Source: Qipengyuania polymorpha
Lineage (GTDB): Bacteria; Pseudomonadota; Alphaproteobacteria; Sphingomonadales; Sphingomonadaceae
Length of the DNA: 64,000 bases
NCBI RefSeq assembly: GCF_019711435.1
Contig: NZ_JAIGNK010000003.1
Location: forward strand, 248,001 to 312,000
Reading direction: 5' to 3'
Positions 41,335-49,549 of the stretch are shown here, one piece after another (the stretch's first letter is position 1; each line of letters begins with the position of its first letter). The notes under the pieces are model-generated. The model did no database searches, was not told the origin of the DNA, and saw only the letters and a program-made list of their open reading frames with translations. A program made the position numbers and the translations under genes.

Positions 41335-41982
41335 ATGACTCTGCTGGAGCCGCACAACATGCCGTTTGCGGCCGCGCTGGTCTTCATGCTCGTGCTGGCA
41401 ATCGCCCAGATGGTTGGGCTGACGGACATGTTCGACGCCGAAGTCGATGTGGACGCCGATGTCGATGGCGACGCTGCCATCGAGGGAAGCGCGCTCGACG
41501 GGCTGTTCACGCTGCTCGGCATCGGGCGCGTTCCGCTGACCATCTGGCTGGCGCTCTACATGTTCCTGTTCGCAGGCATCGGTATCGGCGTGCAGGGGCT
41601 GGCGCAAAGCATGACGGGCTCGCCGCTTTACGTGTGGCTCGCCGCGCTCATTGCCGGAGGGGCCGCACTGCCGGTCACCGGAATACTTGCCCGGCCGCTA
41701 GGCGCGATCATGCCGAACGACCACACCACTGCGGTGAGCACTGCAAGCCTGGTCGGCCGCCGCGCACGGATTACCGACGGCGTGGCGCGCGCTGGTTCGC
41801 CCGCCCGCGCCAAGGTGAAAGATGTGCATGGCCAGTCGCACTTCGTGATGGTCGAGCCGCATGAGGAAGCATCCGAAATCCACGCGGGCGACGAGGTCCT
41901 CCTCGTCCGCCGCGAGGGCAACACATTCTATGCGACCGCGCTCGCCGAGCGCCGCCTGTCGCCAACACAAGTCAACCAATAA
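41335..41982 (+). CDS. yqiJ: YqiJ-like membrane protein with OB-fold domain
   Basis: A 215-residue membrane protein with hydrophobic segments near 10-28, 60-85 and 98-118 and a soluble C-terminal domain (about 130-210) of beta-strand character (ASLVGRRARITDGVA, ARAKVKDVHGQSHFVMVEP, GDEVLLVRREGNTFYA), consistent with an OB fold. In many proteobacteria this protein (YqiJ) is encoded next to the flotillin YqiK, as here. An acidic loop DAEVDVDADVDGDAAIEG near 35-52 could bind cations or stay in the periplasm. Nine bases separate it from yqiK, and GGAGG lies between. The function is unknown beyond the association with membrane microdomains. Confidence 0.85.
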   Translation: MTLLEPHNMPFAAALVFMLVLAIAQMVGLTDMFDAEVDVDADVDGDAAIEGSALDGLFTLLGIGRVPLTIWLALYMFLFAGIGIGVQGLAQSMTGSPLYVWLAALIAGGAALPVTGILARPLGAIMPNDHTTAVSTASLVGRRARITDGVARAGSPARAKVKDVHGQSHFVMVEPHEEASEIHAGDEVLLVRREGNTFYATALAERRLSPTQVNQ

Positions 41983-41991
41983 GGAGGAGCA

Positions 41992-43731
41992 ATGGATAAT
42001 CTTACCAACATCGCCGTATATGGAGGCGGAGGCTTACTCCTCCTTCTCATCATCGGCTTCACACTGGCGAAACTCTATCGCCGCGCATCGAAGGAAGTAG
42101 CCTTCGTCCGCACCGGCGTGGGTGGCGAGAAAGTCGTCATGAACGGCGGCGCTATCGTCTATCCGGTCCTGCACGAAACCATGCCGGTCAACATGAACAC
42201 GCTGGTGCTCAGTGTTGTCCGCAGGGATGGCGAGGCGCTGATTACACTCGATCGCCTGCGCATCGATGTGAAGGCCGAGTTCTACGTGCGTGTGAAGCCC
42301 GACAGCGAAGCCATCGCCATGGCGGCACAGACGCTGGGCCAGCGCACGATGCAGCCCGAAGCCCTGAAGGACCTCGTCGAAGGCAAGTTCGTCGACGCAC
42401 TGCGCTCCGTCGCAGCCGGCATGACGATGAACGAGCTGCACGAGCAGCGTGCCGACTTCGTCCAGAAGGTGCAGCAGGTGTCGTCGAACGACCTCGCCAT
42501 GAACGGCCTGGAACTGGAATCGGTCTCGCTGACCGGTCTCGACCAGACCAGCATCGAGCACTTCAACGCCAACAACGCCTTCGACGCCGAAGGTCTCACC
42601 AAGCTGACCGAGCAGATCGAGGCGCGCAAGAAACTGCGCAACGACATCGAGCAGGACACGCGCGTTCAGATGGAGACGAAGAACCTCGAGGCGGACGCCA
42701 AGAGCTTCGAAATCGGGCGCGACAAGGAATACGCCCGCCTCCAGCAGGAGCGCGAGGTGGAGATCCGCCGCGCCGCGCAGTCCTCGGAAATCGCCCGTGA
42801 ACAGGCAGAGCGCAGCCGCGAGGCCGACGCTGCCCGGATCGAGGCGAAGAAGCAGGTCGACGCCCAGCAGATCGAAGCCGACCGTCTCGTCGAAGAGGCG
42901 CGGATCGACCAGCAGCGTGCACTCGAAATCGCCCGCCAGGAGCAGCAGATCGCGGTCCAGAACAAGAGCCGCGAGGAAAGCCAGGCCAAGGCGGAAGCCG
43001 ATGAAGCCCGCGCCAAGGCGGTTGCCGCCGAGGAGCAGGTCTCGACCAGCCGCGAAACCGAGATTGCCGAGCGTATGAAGCGCATCGAGCTCATCGAGGC
43101 TTCGAAACAGGCAGAACGCGACGCCATCAGCGTCCGCGTGGAAGCCGAGGCCGAGAAGGACGCTGCCACCAACCGCGCCGAAGCACTGCGCCTCGAAGCG
43201 CAGGGTGAGGCCGAGGCCGAGAAGCTGCGGGCCGAAGCTGCACGCGTCCGCTTCGAAGTCGAGGCAGCCGGTCAGAAGGCCATCAACGAGGCGGCGAACA
43301 TCCTGTCCTCGGGCCAGGTCAGCCTGCAGACCAAGCTGGCGCTGCTCAAGGTCTTGCCGGACCTGGTGCGCGAAAGCGCCAAGCCCATGGAAGCCATCGA
43401 GAGCATCAAGATCGTCCAGGTCGACGGGCTCACGAATGGCGGCGGAAAAGGCGCGCCCTCGGGTGCAGCCGGTTCGGGCGGAGGCTCGGGCAACCTTGCC
43501 ACCGACGCGGTCAGCGCCGCGCTGGCCTACCGCGCGCAGGCACCAGTGCTCGACGGGCTGATGAAGGAACTGGGCCTCGACGGCTCGAGCCTCAACAGCC
43601 TCGTAAAGGGTCCGGCCGAGCAGACCGCAGGCCTCGCCTCGGACGACGATGCGGATGACGCCGGTGAAGAGCCCAAGGCGCTTCCGGCAAACCGCAAGTC
43701 CAAGGATGAAGGCGAAAGTGCCGACGCCTGA
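41992..43731 (+). CDS. yqiK: Flotillin-family protein (YqiK-like)
   Basis: A 579-residue SPFH/flotillin. An N-terminal membrane segment (about 8-25) is followed by the SPFH (band 7) domain (KEVAFVRTGVGGEKVVMNGG, then RLRIDVKAEFYVRV). Residues about 195-440 are a long Glu/Ala/Arg-rich coiled coil (many EAQ/EAR/AEA heptads), typical of flotillins. The C-terminal part has LLKVLPDLVRESAKPMEAIESI, and a Gly/Ser-rich stretch (about 480-505). Flotillins form large membrane-associated cages linked to lipid domains. It is paired with yqiJ and followed by a clear terminator. Confidence 0.93.
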   Translation: MDNLTNIAVYGGGGLLLLLIIGFTLAKLYRRASKEVAFVRTGVGGEKVVMNGGAIVYPVLHETMPVNMNTLVLSVVRRDGEALITLDRLRIDVKAEFYVRVKPDSEAIAMAAQTLGQRTMQPEALKDLVEGKFVDALRSVAAGMTMNELHEQRADFVQKVQQVSSNDLAMNGLELESVSLTGLDQTSIEHFNANNAFDAEGLTKLTEQIEARKKLRNDIEQDTRVQMETKNLEADAKSFEIGRDKEYARLQQEREVEIRRAAQSSEIAREQAERSREADAARIEAKKQVDAQQIEADRLVEEARIDQQRALEIARQEQQIAVQNKSREESQAKAEADEARAKAVAAEEQVSTSRETEIAERMKRIELIEASKQAERDAISVRVEAEAEKDAATNRAEALRLEAQGEAEAEKLRAEAARVRFEVEAAGQKAINEAANILSSGQVSLQTKLALLKVLPDLVRESAKPMEAIESIKIVQVDGLTNGGGKGAPSGAAGSGGGSGNLATDAVSAALAYRAQAPVLDGLMKELGLDGSSLNSLVKGPAEQTAGLASDDDADDAGEEPKALPANRKSKDEGESADA

Positions 43732-43752
43732 TAAGGGCGAAATGCAAACAGG

Positions 43753-43780
43753 AAGGGGGCACTTCGGTGTCCCCTTTTTT
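43753..43780 (+). terminator. UUCG-tetraloop intrinsic terminator after yqiK
   Basis: AAGGGGGCAC (43753-43762) pairs with GTGTCCCCTT (43767-43776), one pair being a G-U wobble, around the TTCG tetraloop, and runs into TTTTTT. It ends 22 bases after the yqiK stop. Confidence 0.92.
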
Positions 43781-43781
43781 G

Positions 43782-43818
43782 TTGCCTAGGCCCGACCGGC
43801 GGGCCTAACCGCTCCGCC
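43782..43818 (+). promoter_or_regulatory. Candidate promoter giving a leaderless agmatine deiminase transcript
   Basis: TTGCCT (43782-43787), an 18-base spacer and TAACCG (43806-43811) lie 7 bases before the ATG at 43819, directly after the yqiK terminator. No Shine-Dalgarno sequence is visible. Confidence 0.4.
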
Positions 43819-44823
43819 ATGAACGCTACACCGAAATGGACCATGCCCCCTGAATGGGCCCCGCAGGACTGGTTGTGGATCGGCTTCCCGCACGATGCCG
43901 ACGAATGGCCCGAAGTGCTTCCCGCAGCGCAGGAGCAGATTGCCGCTTTCGCCAATGCCGTGGCCGAGAGCGGGCAGGAGGTCCGCCTGCTGGTGCGCGA
44001 TGCCAATAACGAGCAACGCGCGCGCGACCTCGTCGGCGGTGCGGTAAAGCTCGAGCGGCGCGAATATGGCGATGTCTGGCTGCGCGATACGGGGCCACTG
44101 GTGCTCACCGATGGCGCGGGCAATCGCGCCGCGCGCCGCTTCGGCTTCAATGGCTGGGGCGGCAAATACCTGATGGAAGGCGACCAGACCGTGGGCGCCG
44201 AACTGGCGGAGGATGCGGACCTCCCGCTCGAAGTCTCCGACTGGATTCTCGAGGGCGGGGCCATCGACGGCGACGGCACCGGCCTCGTCGCAACCACCGA
44301 GCAATGCCTGCTCAATCCCAACCGCAACCCACGTTTATCACGCGAGGACATCGAGGAGCGCCTCAAGCGCGACCTCGGGTTCACCCGCGTGCTGTGGCTG
44401 GGCGACGGTCTCATCAACGACCACACCGACGGCCATGTCGACAATCTCGCGCGCTTCGTGGCCCCCAACACGCTGGCCCTGCCGCGCGCTACCGGCAAGG
44501 ACGACCCCAACGCCGCCATCTACGCCGACGCCAAAGCCCGCGCCGAGGCGATGGGCGTGACGGTGAAGGAAATCCCCTCGCCCGGCCTCGTCACCAGCGG
44601 CGACCATATCGAGCCGGCTAGCTACGCCAATTTCGCCGTCACCAGCCACCTCGTCGTGGTACCGACCTTCGGCAGCCCGCATGACGAGGGCGGAGTTGCG
44701 GCCATTGCCGAGCTTTTCCCCGACCGCGCAACTATCGGCCTGCGTGGCGACTCTGTTCTGGCAGGCGGAGGGGGTTTTCATTGCGCGAGCCAGCAAATGC
44801 CGTCATCACGAGGTCAGGCTTAA
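43819..44823 (+). CDS. aguA: Agmatine deiminase
   Basis: This guanidino-modifying enzyme converts agmatine to N-carbamoylputrescine and ammonia. It has 334 residues. The substrate and catalytic motifs appear in order: WIGFPHD, YGDVWLRDTGP (catalytic Asp) near residue 80, NGWGGKY, EGGAIDGDG (Glu and Asp) near 153, DHTDGHVDNLARFV (His) near 195 and C322 in the loop GGGGFHCASQQMP. The family name (peptidyl-arginine deiminase-like) covers agmatine and peptidyl-arginine substrates; the short bacterial form is most often agmatine deiminase. It supplies putrescine and nitrogen, but no ureidopropionase-type partner is nearby. Confidence 0.9.
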   Translation: MNATPKWTMPPEWAPQDWLWIGFPHDADEWPEVLPAAQEQIAAFANAVAESGQEVRLLVRDANNEQRARDLVGGAVKLERREYGDVWLRDTGPLVLTDGAGNRAARRFGFNGWGGKYLMEGDQTVGAELAEDADLPLEVSDWILEGGAIDGDGTGLVATTEQCLLNPNRNPRLSREDIEERLKRDLGFTRVLWLGDGLINDHTDGHVDNLARFVAPNTLALPRATGKDDPNAAIYADAKARAEAMGVTVKEIPSPGLVTSGDHIEPASYANFAVTSHLVVVPTFGSPHDEGGVAAIAELFPDRATIGLRGDSVLAGGGGFHCASQQMPSSRGQA

Positions 44824-44858
44824 CGCTTCGTTAGGAATTTGGGGGGACAATCCGCGAG

Positions 44859-44987
44859 ATGGCCAAGGCAATCGCTCTCGCACGCACCCACGTACCGGCG
44901 CTCCCGCTGGGCGAGATGGTGCGCGTTGCATTGGTGAGCGGCTGCGGTTTCGCGCTGGTCCTCGCCGGCCCCGCGCTACCCCTCTAA
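44859..44987 (+). CDS. Possible small protein (42 aa)
   Basis: An ATG at 44859 with GGGGGGAC about 11 bases upstream opens a 42-codon frame ending TAA at 44985-44987. The product has a short basic start (AKAIALARTH) and a hydrophobic second half (VRVALVSGCGFALVLAGPAL), a size and composition fit for a single-pass micro-protein. It overlaps the end of the convergent TauE gene by 12 bases. Nothing else supports that it is made, so it is a weak call. Confidence 0.3.
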   Translation: MAKAIALARTHVPALPLGEMVRVALVSGCGFALVLAGPALPL

Positions 44988-45716
44988 CAGCTTCCACACG
45001 GCTCCTGCCGCCGCGCCGCCCAGTACGAGCGCGACGCTGACCTGCCATTGGCGCGCCGAGACGCGCCCGAAAGCGGCATGACCGATGAGGTCTCCCACCA
45101 GCACCGCAGGGAAGAGCAGGAGGGCCAGCAGCACTTCACGCATCCCTCCTACGCCAAGCGCGATGAAGAGCGCAGAAGAGAGCGGCGTCAGCACGAGGAA
45201 GATCGCCATCATCGAAGCGCGTGCCACGCGTGGTTCGAGCCGTCCGCGCAAATAGAAGGGCGCCATTCCCGGGCCGGGCATTCCGGCAAAGCCTCCGAAG
45301 AAGCCGGTGAAGATTCCCGAAAGGCCCATCGCGGGCTTCCTCGGCATGGCGACCTTGCCCAGCGGCACGACCACCAGCACGAAGGCGCCGAGCGATACAC
45401 AGGCTATCAGCAACCGAGCCCAGTCCGCGCTCAGCGTCACCAGCGCCCACAGGCCGAGCGGCATAGAGGCCAGAGCCAGCAAGGTAATCGGGATGGCCGA
45501 TCGGTCCGCCTCGCGCCTGATGCGGCCGATGTCGGTTAGTCCGATGAGGAAGAGCGAGACATTGCCGACCAGCACTGCCTCTTTGGGCGCGATGGTCAGC
45601 GCGAGCACTGGCACGATGACCACCGACAGGCCGAACCCCGCAAGCCCGCGCACGAAGCCCGCCGCGAGCGCGGTCAACAGGGCGATGCCGATCGCTTCGG
45701 GAGGCAGGCCAAGCAT
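44976..45716 (-). CDS. TauE/SafE-family (TSUP) permease
   Basis: A 246-residue protein with about eight hydrophobic segments. The family hallmark FVRGLAGFGLSVVIVPVLAL at residues 21-40 and the repeat unit GFFGGFAGMPGPGMAPFYL in the second half match TSUP transporters, which move sulfite, sulfonates or related anions across the inner membrane. It lies directly after a second, similar permease (stop and start codons touch), so the pair arose by tandem duplication. The substrates are unknown. Confidence 0.87.
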   Translation of the reverse strand: MLGLPPEAIGIALLTALAAGFVRGLAGFGLSVVIVPVLALTIAPKEAVLVGNVSLFLIGLTDIGRIRREADRSAIPITLLALASMPLGLWALVTLSADWARLLIACVSLGAFVLVVVPLGKVAMPRKPAMGLSGIFTGFFGGFAGMPGPGMAPFYLRGRLEPRVARASMMAIFLVLTPLSSALFIALGVGGMREVLLALLLFPAVLVGDLIGHAAFGRVSARQWQVSVALVLGGAAAGAVWKLLEG

Positions 45717-46460
45717 CTAGGCGAAGGCCTTCCACAGCGCCGCCAGCGCGGCCCCGGCCAGCACCAGCCCGACGCAGATGCGCCATGTGCGGTCCTCGAT
45801 GCTGCCCGAGGCCTTGTTGCCGAGCCAGTTACCGAAGAGCACGGCGGGGAAGAGCAGGAGCGCCAGCAGCGCGAGTTTCCAGTCGAGCACGCCCAACGCA
45901 GTGCCGCTGACAAGGCCCGTGGTCGAGGCGCAGGTGAAGATGAGCAGCATCGAGGCCTTGGCCGTCTCGCGCGGGATGTCACGCCCGACGTAATAGGGCA
46001 CGACCGGCGGGCCGGGCATTCCGGCATATCCCGTCATCAGGCCCGAAAGCACGCCGACCCCGCCGGTGGTGGCCGGATGATGCTCGAGCGCCTTGCGGCG
46101 CGGCAGGAGGATCGCGAGGAAGGCCGAGAGGGCGATGAGGGCTATCACGACGCGCGCAATCGAGGGCGAGGTGATGCTGAGCAGGTAGAGCCCGACAGGC
46201 GTCGTCACCGCCACCAGAGCGATGATGGCCCAGGCCGACTTCTCGGCTCCACGCAGCAGGCGACGAATCTCGGACAGGCCGATGAAGACCGAGAGGAAGT
46301 TCGTCAGCAGCACTGCATCGACGGGCGACAGGGCAAGCGCCAGCACCGGCACGATGAGGATGGCCATGCCGAAGCCCGTAAGCCCGCGCACGAAGGCCGA
46401 GCCGAAGGCGGCGAGCAGTGCGGCGGCGACCTGCAGAATCGAATATTCCAGACCCATCAT
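45717..46460 (-). CDS. TauE/SafE-family (TSUP) permease, upstream copy
   Basis: A 247-residue paralogue of the next gene, with the same two hallmark segments: FVRGLTGFGMAILIVPVLAL in the first half and GLMTGYAGMPGPPVVPYYV in the second. About eight membrane segments. The start at ATG 46460 overlaps the stop of the metallophosphoesterase gene (ATGA), which is better supported than the longer frame opened at 46487. The two permeases could form heteromers or have different substrates. They end the string led by thrS. Confidence 0.86.
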   Translation of the reverse strand: MMGLEYSILQVAAALLAAFGSAFVRGLTGFGMAILIVPVLALALSPVDAVLLTNFLSVFIGLSEIRRLLRGAEKSAWAIIALVAVTTPVGLYLLSITSPSIARVVIALIALSAFLAILLPRRKALEHHPATTGGVGVLSGLMTGYAGMPGPPVVPYYVGRDIPRETAKASMLLIFTCASTTGLVSGTALGVLDWKLALLALLLFPAVLFGNWLGNKASGSIEDRTWRICVGLVLAGAALAALWKAFA

Positions 46461-47293
46461 CGGGGCGGCCCCAGCGTCACCAGCCACACATCAGGCGGCG
46501 CGCCAAAGCGCAGCGGCAGAATGCTGGTTCCGAGTCCCGCACCCACGAAAACCGTCTGCCCGCTATCGCGTATCATGCCGCAGGCGAAGCGGTCGCCATA
46601 GCGCGAGAGCGTCGAAATCGGGCCGATGACGGGAAGGCTGATCTGCCCGCAATGCGTGTGCCCGGCGAAGACCGCCGCGACCGCTCGCGGGAGGTCGGGC
46701 ACGATGTCGGGAGTGTGGCTGACCACCACCGCCGGTCCCTCGCCCAGCTCACCGAGCGCGGCAAAGGTTGCGGGCACATCGTCGTGGCCGGTGTAGTCGT
46801 CATCGACCGCGCCGATGAGCAGCGGTCCTCGCTTCACCGCCTCGTTTCTCAGGACCGTGATGCCGTGGCCCTCGAGCGCGGTGACCATCGCGCCTAGATC
46901 GACCCAATGGTCGTGATTACCGGGAGCAACCACCATACCGAAGCGCGCTTGGAAAGTGGCGAAGGGTGCCGCGACTTCCTCCTCGTTATAGAGCTTCGTT
47001 GCGGTGCGTTTTTCACTGATGAGATCGCCCGAAAGGAGGATGAGGTCGGGCGAAAGCGCGTTCAATTGCCCCGCGATGCGCTCTACCCGAGAAGGCGGCA
47101 TGTCGGGACCTGCGACATGGACATCCGACAGGGCGAGCACCTTGATCGGCGCCTCGCCCTGCGGCCAGCCGGTTACCGGTACATAAGCCTCGCGCACAAT
47201 CGGGTCCGCGCGGGCGTTGGAATAGCCGAGCGCAAGGACGAGCAGGCCGGCCAGCACGGCGACCAGCGCCGCAAGTCCCAATCGCCGGAGCAC
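46457..47293 (-). CDS. Membrane-anchored metallophosphoesterase (YkuE/YaeI-like)
   Basis: A 278-residue protein with an N-terminal membrane anchor (about 5-25) and a calcineurin-like phosphoesterase domain. Metal ligands appear in order: ALSDVHVAGP (Asp and His) near 54, LLSGDLI (Asp) near 87, PGNHDHW (Asn, His) near 123, VSHTPD (His) near 192 and FAGHTHCGQ near 210. Relatives include phosphodiesterases anchored in the inner membrane; some act on UDP-sugars or nucleotides. It begins with GTG at 47293, 6 bases after the thrS stop, so it is probably co-transcribed with thrS and would share its control. Confidence 0.87.
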   Translation of the reverse strand: MLRRLGLAALVAVLAGLLVLALGYSNARADPIVREAYVPVTGWPQGEAPIKVLALSDVHVAGPDMPPSRVERIAGQLNALSPDLILLSGDLISEKRTATKLYNEEEVAAPFATFQARFGMVVAPGNHDHWVDLGAMVTALEGHGITVLRNEAVKRGPLLIGAVDDDYTGHDDVPATFAALGELGEGPAVVVSHTPDIVPDLPRAVAAVFAGHTHCGQISLPVIGPISTLSRYGDRFACGMIRDSGQTVFVGAGLGTSILPLRFGAPPDVWLVTLGPPR

Positions 47294-47299
47294 GGAAGA

Positions 47300-49315
47300 T
47301 TAGTCCCGCAGGTCCGGCGGGGTCGCTTCGGCCTTCAGCATCGCAATCGCTTCCTCGAGGCTCATCACCTTCTGGTGCTGCTGGCCCAGCGTACGGACGG
47401 CGACGGTGCCTTCCTCGGCCTCGCGATTGCCGACCACCAGCAGGTGCGGGACCTTGGCGTGGCTGTGCTCGCGCACCTTGTAGTTGATCTTCTCGTTCCG
47501 AAGGTCGCTCGATACGCGGATACCCGCTGCTTCCAGCTTGGCGACCGCTTCCTTCGCATAGTCGTCCGCGTCGGAAACGATGGTTGCGACCACCGCCTGC
47601 GTCGGGGCGAGCCACACGGGCATGCGGCCGGCGTAATGCTCGATGAGGATGCCGATAAAGCGTTCGTAAGAGCCGAAGATCGCGCGGTGCAGCATGACCG
47701 GACGGTGCTTCTCGCCATCTTCGCCGACATAGCTTGCGTCGAGGCGTTCGGGCAGCACGCGGTCGCCCTGGATCGTGCCGACCTGCCAGGTACGGCCGAT
47801 GGCATCGGTGAGGTGCCATTCGAGCTTGGGGGCATAGAAGGCGCCTTCGCCGGGCAATTCTTCCCAGCCGAATTCCTCGTTCATCATGCCCGCCTCTTCG
47901 ACGGCATCGCGCAGTTCCTGCTCGGCCTTGTCCCAGTCGGCATCCGAGCCGAGGCGCTTTTCGGGGCGCAGCGCGAGCTTGATGGCGAAGGTGAAGCCGA
48001 AGTCCTTGTAGACGCTTTCCGCCAGCTTGCAGAAGGCGCGGACCTCTTCGACCACCTGGCTTTCGGTGCAGAAGATATGCGCATCGTCCTGCGTGAACTG
48101 GCGCACGCGCATGAGGCCATGGAGCGCGCCATGCGGTTCGTTGCGGTGGCAGCAGCCCATTTCGCCAAGGCGGATGGGGAGGTCGCGATAGGAAGTGATG
48201 CCCTGCTTGAAGACCAGCACGTGGGCCGGGCAATTCATCGGCTTGATGGCCATCCAGTCGGCATCGTCCGCCACCTTGGGATGGGCCGAGGCGGCGCCGC
48301 TATCGTCCACATCTGGCACGATGTCGGGGACGGCGAACATGTTCTCGGCATATTTGCCCCAATGGCCCGAAGCGGTCCACTGGCGCACGTCCATCAGCTG
48401 CGGCGTCTTGATCTCGCGATAGCCTGCGCCGTCCATCTTGCGGCGCATATAGGCTTCGAGTTCGCGCCAGATGCGGTAGCCATTGGGGTGCCAGAAAACG
48501 CTGCCATGCGCCTCTTCCTGCAAGTGGAAGAGGTCCATCTCGCGGCCCAGCTTGCGGTGGTCGCGCTTGGCGGCTTCTTCCAGCCGCGTCAGGTGCGCGT
48601 TCAATTGCTTCTTGTTGAGCCAGCCCGTGCCGTAGATGCGCGTGAGCTGCGCGTTCTTCTGGTCGCCGCGCCAATAGGCACCGGCGACGCGCATCAGCTT
48701 GAAGGCCTGCGGGTCGAGCTTGCCGGTGGAGGCAAGATGCGGGCCGCGGCACATGTCGAGCCAGTCTTCGCCCGACCAGTAGACCGTGAGTTCCTCGTCC
48801 TCGGGCAGTTCCCTGGCCCATTCGGCCTTGAAGACCTCGCCCTCGGCTTCCCACTTGTCGATCAGCTGCTGGCGGCTCCAGACTTCGCGCTTCAATGGCT
48901 TGTCGGCCTTGATGATGCGGCGCATTTCCTCCTCGATCGCGGGGAGGTCGTCCATCGAGAACGGCTCGCGCGTGTCGGGCGCTTTCACATCGTAATAGAA
49001 GCCGTCGTCGGTCGCCGGGCCGAAGGTAATCTGCGTGCCTGGGAAGAGCGACTGCACGGCCTCGGCTAGAACATGCGCGAAATCGTGGCGCGCGAGTTCG
49101 AGCGCGTCTTCCTCGTCGCGGCTCGTTACCAGCGCAAGCTCGGCATCGCCTTCGAAGGGGCGGTTGATGTCACGCAATTCACCGTCGACGCGCGCGGCAA
49201 TCGCGGCCTTGGCGAGGCCGGGGCCGATTGCGGCGGCGACATCGGCTGGCGTGCTGCCCGGTTCCATTTCGCGCACCGAACCATCGGGCAGGCTGATCTT
49301 GAGAAGTTCCGTCAT
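47300..49315 (-). CDS. thrS: Threonyl-tRNA synthetase
   Basis: ThrS charges tRNA-Thr and edits serine mischarging. It has 671 residues. An N-terminal TGS domain ([25 protein letters not shown]) covers residues about 5-65, then the editing domain with [12 protein letters not shown] (the HxxxH zinc pair) near 76. The class II core follows: motif 2 region [34 protein letters not shown] and the zinc Cys in MNCPAH near 360, with the anticodon-binding domain at the end. The ATG at 49313-49315 fits the TGS domain start; an ATG 10 codons upstream and a GTG 15 codons upstream are less likely. A threonine leader peptide and attenuator lie just upstream. Confidence 0.98.
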   Translation of the reverse strand: MTELLKISLPDGSVREMEPGSTPADVAAAIGPGLAKAAIAARVDGELRDINRPFEGDAELALVTSRDEEDALELARHDFAHVLAEAVQSLFPGTQITFGPATDDGFYYDVKAPDTREPFSMDDLPAIEEEMRRIIKADKPLKREVWSRQQLIDKWEAEGEVFKAEWARELPEDEELTVYWSGEDWLDMCRGPHLASTGKLDPQAFKLMRVAGAYWRGDQKNAQLTRIYGTGWLNKKQLNAHLTRLEEAAKRDHRKLGREMDLFHLQEEAHGSVFWHPNGYRIWRELEAYMRRKMDGAGYREIKTPQLMDVRQWTASGHWGKYAENMFAVPDIVPDVDDSGAASAHPKVADDADWMAIKPMNCPAHVLVFKQGITSYRDLPIRLGEMGCCHRNEPHGALHGLMRVRQFTQDDAHIFCTESQVVEEVRAFCKLAESVYKDFGFTFAIKLALRPEKRLGSDADWDKAEQELRDAVEEAGMMNEEFGWEELPGEGAFYAPKLEWHLTDAIGRTWQVGTIQGDRVLPERLDASYVGEDGEKHRPVMLHRAIFGSYERFIGILIEHYAGRMPVWLAPTQAVVATIVSDADDYAKEAVAKLEAAGIRVSSDLRNEKINYKVREHSHAKVPHLLVVGNREAEEGTVAVRTLGQQHQKVMSLEEAIAMLKAEATPPDLRD

Positions 49316-49411
49316 CGTCTCGTCCGTTTCCTTGGCGCGCGCCATGACACAGATGGCCACGCGCTTGAAGCGGCGTTTAAGAGAAAATCGCGATTTCGGG
49401 AGGAAACGCCT

Positions 49412-49476
49412 GCCACCCGAAACCGGGTGGCGGTGCGTCGCTTAGCTCGCGCGCATCCGCCCCCGGAGCACCGGGG
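49412..49476 (-). promoter_or_regulatory. Putative threonine attenuator of thrS (1:2, 2:3, 3:4 pairings)
   Basis: On the minus-strand RNA, segment 1 CCCCGG (49476-49471) can pair with segment 2 CCGGGG (49466-49461). Segment 2 extended, CCGGGGGCGG (49466-49457), pairs with segment 3 CCGCCACCCGG (49433-49423) over ten bases with one bulged A. Segment 3, GCCACCCG (49431-49424), pairs with segment 4, CGGGTGGC (49419-49412), around a GTTT loop. The pairings exclude each other. A ribosome held at the Thr codons (49495-49475) would cover segment 1 and free 2:3; full translation would allow 3:4. No U-run follows 3:4, so termination may be Rho-aided or the hairpin may act otherwise. Confidence 0.65.
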
Positions 49477-49513
49477 TGGTGGTAGTAGTGGTCGTGATGC
49501 TGAGCAGCGTCAT
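49442..49513 (-). CDS. Threonine leader peptide upstream of thrS (23 aa)
   Basis: The frame ATG 49513 to TAA 49442-49444 encodes 23 residues, MTLLSITTTTTTTPVLRGR followed by MRAS. Codons 7-13 are all threonine and use four of four Thr codon types except one (ACG, ACC, ACT, ACT, ACC, ACC, ACC); with codon 2 there are 8 Thr in 23. Such a run is the hallmark of amino-acid leader peptides (thrL, trpL, pheM). It sits about 130 bases before thrS on the same strand, between the phoD stop and the attenuator hairpins. It has no Shine-Dalgarno sequence, but a promoter lies 7 bases upstream, so it may be read from a leaderless RNA. No gene symbol is given because the family name would be borrowed. Confidence 0.72.
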   Translation of the reverse strand: MTLLSITTTTTTTPVLRGRMRAS

Positions 49514-49520
49514 GGCAAGC

Positions 49521-49549
49521 GAGATAGCGCGCGGCCCCCGATTCCTCAA
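49521..49549 (-). promoter_or_regulatory. Candidate sigma-70 promoter of the thr leader-thrS transcript
   Basis: On the minus strand TTGAGG (49549-49544), a 17-base spacer and TATCTC (49526-49521) precede the leader ATG (49513) by 7 bases. The -35 box contains the TGA stop codon of phoD (49548-49546). A transcription start 7-8 bases after the -10 would coincide with the ATG. Confidence 0.55.
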
